Assembly: GCA_015698045.1 (NCBI GenBank) | Contig: BLAL01000169.1 | Location: 868,001-932,000, forward strand | Reading direction: 5' to 3' | Source of the DNA: Rhizophagus clarus | Taxonomy: Eukaryota > Glomeromycota > Glomeromycetes > Glomerales > Glomeraceae | DNA: 64,000 nucleotides | Part shown: in pieces, positions 55,077 to 64,000 of the stretch | Layout: the number at the start of each line of letters is the position of its first letter | How positions within the stretch are numbered: the stretch's first letter is position 1 | The notes under the pieces: generated by a model | Databases searched by the model: none | Told to the model about the DNA's origin: nothing | What the model saw: the letters and a program-made list of their open reading frames with translations, nothing else | Translations under genes and position numbers: made by a program

Positions 55077-58000
55077 TTAAAACGAAATTTTTTTATTTAA
55101 AGGAATCACAGCCATATATTCTTTTATCTTTCTCGTTCCAATTTTAAAATTACATCTTATAAATTTTCCTAATATATGATGTATCGGTATAATACTATCT
55201 CGTCTCATATCATAAAACTCATCTGTCCATAATTCTACATTACATGATTTTATGTCGTCATCTACTTGACAAAAATATCTTGTCCTGTGATCTTGAACAG
55301 GCCTGTACCATTTAACTAACGCTAATGTATGAGTTAATGATCGTGAATTTTTTAAATAAATAGTATGTTCAAAATAAAATTGAACTTGACCGGAGTATAT
55401 ATCGATTGATCCATCTTCTTGTACAAATCGAGCTAATATATACAAAGATTTTTCATGGCGAGCTGCCTGAACAGAACCATAGATGTCCACCCCGATTCTT
55501 AGTCTACCGTATTGTATAATTTTATAGTTTACAACAATATCGTTATTTGGAACCGTTATAGAATAAATAGGGACAAAATTTTCTTCATACAAACTATCAT
55601 AAAATTCTACTAGTAGGTCCAAGATGTAGTTTGGGAGACAAGTTTCTTTGCATGGTTTCATTAACAACCTGGAAAAACGTTCTGTTCCATAAGCCGATTC
55701 ATCCTCAATAAGTGAAAGCCTCAGAAAATTTTGATACTCGTCGCTTGTAAAGTCATCAAGTGCAGCAAGGCTGCCAGCAGATTTTCTAGGTTTTATAATG
55801 TCTAAAGTGGTATTTAAAATATTATCATCGCAATTCGTGAGAAAATAGTCGAGAAAGGAATTTTCGATCATGATTTTTATTAATTCAGTTTCAATGTTAC
55901 GCTTGCTATTTTTATATGATCCTAAATAAATTGGTCGAATTATTATTATAATTTAAGATAATGTGATTTCAAATCAGTAAAATTAAATACATACCAAGAA
56001 TTCTGTTCATTCTTTCGAAGCTAAAATACCAAAATGAGGATAAAGGTCCATAATCGAAAGCGCATTCACATATGTAAAGACATAAATGAAGGTTTGGGCT
56101 TATTTTTTCTTATCCGTATTTTTTTTCGATTAATTTGTTCATCTTAAGTAACTTTGTAAACGCTTTATCTAATTCACTTTTTTGTAGTGCACGACTTGTT
56201 AGAACCTTACAAGCGCACACAAAATAAGCAAGGATTTTTCGATCGATCTCTCCCAAGAAGCTCCATGTGATAGGTATAGCAAAAATTAGAATAAACGTTT
56301 TCCACATATCCGCCGTAAAATTTGAAAAACCATCACCAGTTGCTATTCTAACAGGACGATGACCAAGGTCACTTGGAAACTTTATCATGTCAGCTCGCTC
56401 TTGCATTATTTTGAGTTTTTCGTCATTTAATATACCTTCACCGATCCAGAGCTTCATTACAATCCACTTCGCTACCCCAAGAAAAAGACAGTGCATGGGA
56501 TCAACTACACAAAAGCGCACAGGATTAAAATAAGGCAATTGGTATATCTCCGACCAATGAACATGATACCGGGAGATATGGGCTTTCCGCGACTCTTCAG
56601 TTGCGTATTTCTTCCATTCACTTGCTTTTTCCCTTATTACATCAATATCTCTCTTAACAAACCAGTCGTCAATGTCTTCAAACCTCCCAAAATTGGGTTG
56701 ATTGTTTACCAAGTTTGCAGATTTATAGCATCGATAACATGCGATGTGAGCTGATATAAATCCACATAATTTTCGGGTAGCAGGAACGTCACTGGCACAA
56801 CCTATGATCATGCCACGGATAAAACGATCATTGTTGTTTTCGTAGGTTTGTATATAATATCCTTCTCATAACCGATTTAGCTGACTTATAATCGGATATA
56901 AGTAATTGTTTATTTCATGTAGCTTTGGCTCTTTAGGACCGGGTATAATTGCTAATGTGAGAATGTTGTGGGGTTTGAAGCGTTCACTTTGGGGTAAATT
57001 ACATATAACGGCATAAACAACACCAACAGAATATTGCGAATTTATAAATGGCTGGAACTAATCCAAATTTAGCATTAATCTGATATGAGTATCGGCAGAT
57101 TCTTTTGTAAAAAATGGTTTTTCACTATCATCTGTAAAATTTTTCCAAACATCACCATCATAGATATCGAATAAGGTTTCAGTTTCGTTTTGTCTTTCTG
57201 CCCACTTTCGACATGTGATGTCAAATTTTTGCGACCGAAAAATAGGGTTAGTTGGTGTCTAATGTTAATTAACAGAAATGTCATTATCGGACGGTAAATT
57301 GGATTATTACCATTATCTCTATTACTATCTATTTTTCTGACTAGAGGGTTATTACATTTTTGTCGAAATCTTTCCTTGCTATGATTTGGATAGTTTATAA
57401 AATTACACGTTGGGATTTTTGTCTTGTTTAATATTTCTTTTATGTCATGCAATTTGTGGCATTTATTGCATGCAGCGTATTTAATAATATTCGTTGATAT
57501 TCCCAATATTTTTTTGGCTACGTATAGGGATGAAGGAAAAGCTGAAAATTTATTTTCATCGATCATTATAAGAAAAAATCTTATAAATTTAAACAAAGAA
57601 TCTATTGCAACATTGGAAAGTTTATATCGTTGTTGATATTGTAATATCCATAAGATAATCCAGACATAATTATCATTGACGATATTGGGAAGTTTTGGTT
57701 CATCATCGTCAAAATCTTTTGACGCAAAATTGACTTCTTCCTCATCATCATTATCAAAGTCTTCAGAATCTCCATATTCTTCATCGTCTTCAGAGCCTCC
57801 AGAAACTCCATCTTCGTTATCATCTTCATAACTTTCAGAATCTCTATTTTCGTCATTATAGTCTTCAGAATCTCTATCTTGATCATTATTCATATCTCTT
57901 TCGTTATCCGGTATTAAATTTTCAAGAACCAAATTAGATAATTTTCCTTTTTTTAACGACTTGTATTTTGCCAATTCATGTATATCGGGTAACGGCTCAC

Positions 58001-58313
58001 ACTCCATTGCTTTATTATCAACAGCATCAGATTGCTTTGCATTAGAAAGGATCATCTCGAGCAACGGCTCATACTCCATTGCATAATTATCGTCAACATT
58101 TGGCCTAACATTAGAAGGCCCAGCTTCTTGATCGTCACTAAAAATATTATTCGCATATGATTTATTATATTTTAACTTATGCGAAGCTTTCGTTCTTAGA
58201 TCCACCAACTTTCCATTACATTCTTTACAGAAGCAGTGTACTTTAGTTCTTGTTCTTGTAGTCAAGTCAGTTATGCTTCTATCGGATTTGGCAATAGCTT
58301 GAGAGTTGGACAT
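55077..58313 (-). pseudogene. CACTA-type (En/Spm) transposase, inactivated
   Basis: Read from ATG 58313: a Cys-rich start (VHCFCKECNGKLVDLRTKAS), a long acidic stretch, a zinc-like segment (CNKCHKLHDIKE), then after a one-base loss in an A run near 57226-57230 the Transposase_21-like core (INSQYSVGVVYAVICNLPQS; ILTLAIIPGPKEPKLH; CASDVPATRKLCGFISAHIA; FNPVRFCVVDPMHCLFLGVA). An intron at 55994-55922 leads to a DUF4218-like end (IGVDIYGSVQAARHEKSLYI; YSGQVQFYFEHT; RDSIIPIHHILGKFIRCNFK). Stops: TAG 57058-57060, TGA 56866-56868, TAA 56110-56112. I could not find convincing terminal repeats, so the element edges are unknown. Confidence 0.8.
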
Positions 58314-58893
58314 TTTTTTTTTTAATTTAGGAAAATTTTTTTTTTAATAAGTTAAATACATTACAACCAATCAAATTATAACACAATTACATGCATATCA
58401 GCTAATTGTTAAAATTGGGTATAATGATTTTGATCAACGTTACACAATTTTAATTAGTAAAAAAAAAACTTAGCAAACGCACCCTAAAAAAAAATTTTCG
58501 GTTACCGTAATATATTATTTCAGGCGAAGTGGGGTAATTTTCATGTTCACAACGTCTTTGCTGCTTAGAGTTCGACATTGAAGTAACAACTAACAAAATC
58601 TTTTTATGCGTTAAAAAAATAAGTTTGTACAGCAGATATACAATTAAAAAGATCTACTAATTAACTCGCGATTAAAAGCGAATTAAAAGCGAATTAAAAG
58701 CGGATTAATATTTAATTATGCAAAATTGTAACACAGATTTTATTGCCATTGAAAAATTTTTCTGAAAATCACAATTGTATAGAATTAAATATTACATTAC
58801 ATTCAGTAATTCAAAAAATTATTATACGTACAAAGCGCACATTATCCATAAAAATCATTAACGCAGCCCATCGATTCATACGCGCTTTATATG
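58314..58893. other. Intergenic region up to the Ginger element
   Basis: AT-rich. A short GAATTAAAAGCG word recurs three times near 58675-58705. No gene. Confidence 0.5.
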
Positions 58894-59014
58894 TGTTGTG
58901 CCTCAGATGTAAATCCACGTCAGGTGATAACTGACGCGCGTCAGATATTAATTAACACCTGATGTGCGTTACTTACCAATTGATAAATGACGTGCGTTAG
59001 TTGTCATCTGACGC
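58894..59014 (+). repeat. Left TIR of the Ginger element
   Basis: Pairs with 61561-61684. The differences are mainly C/T or G/A changes within CpG (for example CACGTCAGG against CGCGTCAGG; GATGTGCGTTAC against GACGCGCATTAC). Confidence 0.88.
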
Positions 59015-59179
59015 ATGATCTGTTATTTAATAATGGATTATCTGAACATATTTTTTTACTTTGTTATTCTCTTCAATTTCTTCCTCTATAACTATTTTAA
59101 CATTACTTGTATCAATAACCACATATACTGTTATTTTTTCTTAAAGTTAATAAAAGCTTTAATAATCTTATATAGCATA

Positions 59180-61322
59180 ATGGAGTATACTTTTATAAGC
59201 AAGGAGACGTTTGAAACCTTACTAAATAATTATCTTAGTAGATTGCCAGAATGCAAGCAAGATAAGGCTTTAATAAATCTAGACCTTTTAGGAAAAATAA
59301 AAGCGGTATTATTAGACCCCAAAAATTTTCATATTTGTGATAAAAATACTCGAAATTGGGCTATGAAATGCTTTTGCCTTGAAGAAGTAGTTCCTGGAGA
59401 CTTTAGAGTATTAGTTAAAGCAGATAACAAGCCAGTTCTTGTAGTGGAGAATATGTATGAAATATTATGCCGAACACATGCTGAAATAGATCAGCATGGA
59501 GGATAAAAGCAGCTTTGGAAATCTATTAAAGAAAGATGGAGCTGGGTGAAGCAAGATTTACTTGAAAAATTCGTTAATAACTGTAATATTTGTGCTATTT
59601 GTAAACCCTCATTTCACCCTTTGGCTGCTAAACCAATTATTGCAAGAAACTTTTTATCATGAATTCAGGTACATGATTAATTAATAGATTATTTATTTAA
59701 CTTTTATTTGCATTATATTAATTTAAATTTTATATTAACAGATAGATTTGATTGATTTATCATATGATTCTAATAGAGAATACAAGTATATTTGCCATAT
59801 TCGAGATCATTTTACATGTTTTTCATGGGCAAAAGCACTTACTTCTAAGCGAGCTGTTGAAGTAGCTGCATATTTGTTTGATCTTTTCCATTTTTTAGGT
59901 TCTCCACCTAAAATACTTCAGTTAGACAATGGAAAAGAATTCACTGTTACAATAATAAAAGAATTAATCAGTTTATGGCCAACAGTAAAAATAATTAATG
60001 GACGTCCACGCCATCCTCAAAGTCAAGGTCTTGTAGAAAGAGCAAATGGAATTCTGCAGCAAAAATTGGGAAAGTGGAAAGAGGATACAGGTAGAAATGA
60101 TTGGTCTTTTGGACTTCATTCAGTTATTTTATCAATGAATCATTCATATTGTCGTTCTCACAAAAAAACTCCCTATGAGCTTGTATTTGGTGATAAGCCT
60201 CATGGAGGTTGTACATTAATTGAAGATCTGTTTAGCAAGGGTATTTATGATGAAGAGAATATTCCTGAGACAGTTACAATCAAAGATTTTGAGTATTCAG
60301 CTGAAAATTTGGATGATGATATGGTAGATGAACAAGGTAAAGAGCATATTAAAATATTTTAATTAATCTTTATATTTAGTTATAAAAACTTAATAGACAT
60401 TCAATATTTTAATGTTATAATTTATTTTAATTTTAAATTTAATTAATTATTCTAATAAAATTTTCTTATTATATTTATAATACATATTTTAAACTCGTCA
60501 TTATCAGTTTCTATTCCTTTACCAGCAATTCCTGCTTCTTCTTCATCATTCCCTGCACCTTCATTATCAACTTTACCCACTCCTATTTCTTTACCATCAG
60601 TCCCTGCACCTTCACCACAAATAATAAAAGATTTAGGTGAAATTGAAGAAAGAGATGATGATTGTATTAGTATTGATAGTGTTGATACAGTAAAATCAGC
60701 ACAAATTCAATATGAAACTTATAATGTAAATGATAATGAACATACCCCAAAAATTTCACAATATCATCCAATTCCTATTGATCCGGTTCTTATTGACATC
60801 ACAAATACAGCCATAAGAAGTGAAACAACAATTACAGGTCATGATATTTTAAGAGAAGCAGCTCGGAAAAATCTACAATCTTACACAGATAAAATGGTCA
60901 ACCAGATGAATAAAAAAAAGCACTCAATTAGCTATGAAGTAGGAGATTTAGTGAGGATTACAATTCCAAAAATTGATCGTTCTGGTATTGACTGTCCTAC
61001 TCTTCCATGCAAAGTTTTAGAAATAACCAAAAATAATCAGTATGTTTTAGGATCAAAATTTGGAATTATCAATGTGCATTACTCACCAAGAGAAATTGAA
61101 CCGCTTGGTACAATAGACTTTCCTGAGCTTAACAATTTACCTTCAAACAAGATTTCTGTCAGAGAAGCTGCGCACCTTCAAAGCACTGGACTAGTTACAG
61201 GAGCTATTTGCAACTGTAAAAGTAACTGTAATAACAATAAATGTCATTGTAAAAAGGATGGACAAAATTGTGGAAGTAGGTGTCATAGTGCCCGCCCATG
61301 TCAAAACAAGTGTGAAAATTAG
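59180..61322 (+). pseudogene. Ginger integrase-like transposase, two nonsense codons
   Basis: Exons 59180-59668, 59742-60336 and 60508-61322 join in phase to 633 codons. Order: a helical N-terminus, a zinc-binding HHCC-like region (HAEIDQHGG; NNCNICAICKPSFH), the rve core with first Asp in QIDLIDLSYD (across the splice), second in LQLDNGKEFT, and Glu in SQGLVERANGILQQKLG. The C-terminus is a Pro-rich linker, a chromo/SH3-like part (EVGDLVRITIPKIDRSGID) and a Cys-rich end (ICNCKSNCNNNKCHCKKDG; CGSRCHSARPCQNKC) of the KRBA2/Ginger kind. TAA 59504-59506 and TGA 59660-59662 break exon 1. The integrase core itself is open. Confidence 0.88.
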
Positions 61323-61560
61323 ATTTTTTAAGAAAAAATAGCTTTTTATATTAGGAGTGTTAAATAAAAAAATTGATTTTACAGTGTTACAGAACACTAT
61401 TATATAATTTTTTTTACAATTTTTTTTACAGTGTTATATACAGAGTGTTATATAAAAGTATAGTGCAACAAAACATGCAAATATAATGTAAAAATTTAAA
61501 AAATTTATTAATCTTTAAAATTACCGGTAATTGATATATGTTGCGTCAGTCAATAATTAA

Positions 61561-61684
61561 CGCACGTCAGATGACAACTAACGCATGTCATTTGTCAATT
61601 GGTAAGTAATGCGCGTCAGGTGTTAATTAATATCTGATGCGCGTCAGTTATCACCTGACGCGGATTTACATCTGAGGCACAACA
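61561..61684 (-). repeat. Right TIR of the Ginger element
   Basis: Reverse complement of 58894-59014. Confidence 0.88.
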
Positions 61685-61688
61685 TATG

Positions 61689-61902
61689 CAAGAATAGCAC
61701 TATTAAGAAAAATGCATAAATTTGCAAAGAATTAAGAGTATGTACGCTGCACGTATCCAATTTATATACATCACTGATTACAAGGAATAAAAGGACAATT
61801 TATCATTAATTGATTATGTAGTTATATTTGCGAAATATATTTAAATACCTATTCTAAAACTTTCTTACCATTTTAACAACATTTTTATTAAAAAAAAAAA
61901 AA
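61689..61902. other. Spacer
   Basis: AT-rich; ends in an A run immediately before the next ATG. Confidence 0.4.
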
Positions 61903-62584
61903 ATGGCAAATAATCAAGTAATCCAAGTACTAAATCCGCATGAACCAGTTGCAGAGTAGCCTGATGATATTGCATTAATATTGATCGAACAAAGACGAAG
62001 ACACCATCAGCTGTTCGAAGATAATACTAACCATTCAGACCTTTGGACTCGAATTGCTAATTATATCCATCATCACCATCAATATGAAATATCGGCTAAA
62101 CAGTGCCAAGTGAAATGGTACTCTCTAAAACGCGGCTACGAAAATTTAAAAAGGCTGCTAAGTAGAGATCCGGATGCTGATGGATATGAATTAAGAAGTC
62201 CAAATTGGCACGCTCGTAAATTTTATGATGAACTTAGTGACGAATTTTGGCTTCGAAGTGGTGACTATATTTATATTTAATTAAATTTTTATAAAATTAG
62301 TTATTCATTTATTTTTAGATCATTTTAGGTACGCTTATAGAAGTTATAGAAGAAATAGGCGTAGTAGACAGAGTAATAGACGAGGTAGATCTCGATCTCA
62401 TCATCATAGACGAGATAGTTCCTGTTCTATTTCAAGGAATCGTCGTAGACGATCATATTCTCGATCTCGATCTCATTCAAGAGATCATTGTAGGCAATGA
62501 TCACATTCTCGCTCTCATTCTCGTTTGAGAGATTATCGTAGACATCGTAAACGATATCGCTCTCTTTCAAGAAATAATCGTTAA
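61903..62584 (+). pseudogene. SANT/Myb-like protein with Arg/Ser-rich tail, two nonsense codons
   Basis: Exons 61903-62260 and 62319-62584 (intron GTGACT...TTTTAG) join in phase to 208 codons. The N-terminal half has a trihelix/SANT-like DNA-binding pattern (ALILIEQRRRHHQLFEDNTN; DLWTRIANYI; ISAKQCQVKWYSLKRGYENL). The second exon encodes an Arg/Ser/His tail (RRGRSRSHHHRRDSSC; YSRSRSHSRDHCR). TAG 61957-61959 and TGA 62498-62500 interrupt it. Such short SANT proteins often accompany transposons or act as DNA-binding regulators; the RS tail is unusual beside this domain. It starts 214 bp after the Ginger element, outside its TIR, so it is not part of it. Confidence 0.7.
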
Positions 62585-63831
62585 ATTTTTTTTTATTAAT
62601 TATTATTTTTATCTTATTTTTCTTTTTTTTTGCAAGATTTCACACATATAAAATAATTCTATTATAATAAAAATATAATATATTTTATCAAACTTAATTT
62701 TCAAATTTCGTGATAATTGATAACGTTGGGACATTAACCATTTTTTTGGGATGCGAATTGGTACTGATGCCCACGTTGTGCATCCTGGGAGCTATATTCA
62801 AAAAAAAAATTTGTTGCGATCAAGTACCAAATTAGTAATAAAAAAGTAAAGATATTAAAATATGATACTTTATTTATTCGCTCGAATAAAATCAAACAAA
62901 AATTGGTTAAAAGAAATTTAAATTTATTTATTTTCTATATTTTTGCCATCTATTAATTTCATTATCTAATTTTTTTCCTACGTCTATTATTTGTTTTAAT
63001 TTTTGTTGATATAAATCAACAGCAAGTGATTTTTGTCATTTTAGACATGTAATTTCTAAAATAAATGTTAATAATAGTAAATTAAGAATAAAATTAAGTA
63101 ATTTATTGAAATTTATACCTTTATTTTTATTTTCAACTGTTTTATCGATCTAAACCAATTTTTTGAATTAGAAACCAGATATACAACCGAATACAATAAT
63201 CCATAACAAAGCCTTTATAAAAAAACCCTCCAAAAAAAGTAAAAATAAAAACAATATATAAGAAAGAAAAATTATAAAAATTATCTATCTAAAAAGATCT
63301 GAAAAACTACAGGCAGACCAAGTAACCACTCTAGGCGGTTCGAGTGTCCACTCACCTTTTTTCTTTTTGAAAAGGATTTATCTTTTCACTCCTGTAATTT
63401 ATTTTCACTTCTTTTATGAACCATTTTGATAAAATAAGAAAAATTGTTTTTTTTTTTCACAAGAAACATTGAAGGATTACATCCTAAATCCTAATATAAC
63501 ACTCAACATGTGCGTCACTTCCTTTTTATGATAATACCACTACCAAAGTTATATCTAGCAAAAAATTAGGGTTTAATACGTTGGGCGCAATTTGTTATTA
63601 TCACGTGAATAGAGATGCTAGAGATGCATAATTGCATAGACATGCCAGAATGCCTAATTTGAAATTTTCCCGTGAGAACATGGTATATTTGTGTATGTTC
63701 CCCATGCTTTCTTTCTTTTCCCCACGCTTTCTTTCGCTTTCTTTCTTTCCCCACATTTTCTTTTCTTCACGTTTAGTATGATGTAATAAATTTTCGTTGT
63801 TGCTTTTCGTTAAATATTCGATGATATTTAT
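62585..63831. other. Non-coding right flank
   Basis: AT-rich. GGTTCGAGTGTCC near 63340 resembles a tRNA B box but no cloverleaf or A box fits. Basic frames on the minus strand (63566-63843) come from a C/T-rich CTTTCTTTC stretch and are not called. Confidence 0.5.
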
Positions 63832-64000
63832 ATCGCTTTTCATTCATATCACAACAGCTTCGACAATATCTTTATCACTTTTTGTTCACATCACAAACAA
63901 CTTTTTTATCATTTTTTCGTTCACATCACAAATAGCTTTGACAACATTTTTTATCGCTCTTTCGTTCACATCACAAACAACTTTGACAATATTTTTTTAT
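63832..64000 (+). repeat. Tandem repeat of about 45 bp running off the right edge
   Basis: TTCACATCACAAACAACTTT, GACAATATTTTT and ATCGCTTTTTC-like words repeat about four times with small changes, and the array is cut by the end of the window. Confidence 0.75.

Larger units (their letters stand above)
58894..61684 (+). mobile_element. Ginger-type DNA transposon, complete (2791 bp)
   Basis: Ends TGTTGTGCCTCAGATG ... CATCTGAGGCACAACA, flanked by TATG on both sides (58890-58893, 61685-61688). TGT...ACA ends and a 4 bp duplication are the known hallmarks of Ginger elements, whose transposase derives from a retrotransposon-like integrase, as found here. TIRs are about 121-124 bp and contain tandem TGACGCGCGTCAG-like words. 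Confidence 0.9.

Noticed and set aside
63320..63352. tRNA-like B box GGTTCGAGTGTCC
   Set aside because: One extra base in the box, no A box at the right distance and no acceptor stem pairing.
1..64000. Alternative genetic code explaining in-frame stops
   Set aside because: All three stop codons occur in-frame in different relics, frameshifts accompany them, and intact neighbouring genes end normally with the same codons.
1..64000. CRISPR array
   Set aside because: The regular repeats here are contiguous satellites or exon-like units without unique spacers, and the sequence is eukaryotic.

Overview
The window is very AT-rich eukaryotic DNA, full of decayed transposons, low-complexity satellites and short genes with 60-80 bp GT-AG introns. 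Several protein families (coiled-coil/zinc-ribbon proteins, Crinkler-type effectors, F-box/LRR paralogues, large repeat-encoded proteins) match what I know of arbuscular mycorrhizal fungi, so I infer Rhizophagus or a close Glomeromycotina relative. No database search was possible; family names rest on motifs I can read.

Layout. 1-1786: relic of a repeat-encoded protein with a broken RING-like end. 2363-11306: about 8.9 kb bounded by about 280 bp inverted repeats, holding two AT satellites (37 bp and 30 bp units), a strongly purine-biased tract and a 16-copy tandem array in which every unit looks like one short exon between splice sites. 11.3-17.5 kb: mostly non-coding, with one minus-strand transposon relic, a near-perfect palindrome and a 125 bp tandem repeat.

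17.5-31.4 kb: a compact, almost intron-free block: a Cys-rich protein, a D5-type primase-helicase (viral type) broken by two adjacent stops, small coiled-coil and Ser-rich proteins, an F-box protein, a 705 bp MITE, two F-box/LRR paralogues, Crinkler-like genes (one with a kinase domain) and two zinc-ribbon proteins. A TATATAAA-like motif sits 0-25 nt before many of the start codons. 31.4-41.8 kb: structured 100 bp repeats, two spliced fungal-type genes, a frameshifted RING gene and unknown genes.

42078-47559: a full-length but dead P-superfamily transposon with about 75 bp terminal inverted repeats (TIRs) and a 7 bp target duplication. 47.6-52.9 kb: a second virus/Polinton-like block: coiled-coil genes, an A32-type packaging ATPase, a Polinton-type integrase fused to a zinc-ribbon endonuclease-like domain, and a divergent Gag-like gene. 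53.7-58.3 kb: a CCHC-knuckle protein and a dead CACTA-type transposase. 58894-61684: a complete Ginger-type transposon (TGT...ACA ends, 4 bp TATG duplication) with two nonsense codons. 61.9-62.6 kb: a broken SANT/Myb-like gene with an Arg/Ser-rich tail. The right edge is a tandem repeat.

One theme runs across the window. Nearly every in-frame stop in the decayed genes is explained by one C-to-T or G-to-A transition (Gln, Arg CGA or Trp codons), and the exon array varies mainly at CpG. Both suggest cytosine-methylation-linked decay. The primase-helicase, packaging ATPase and Polinton-type integrase suggest that an integrated DNA virus or Polinton-like element contributed the two gene blocks.
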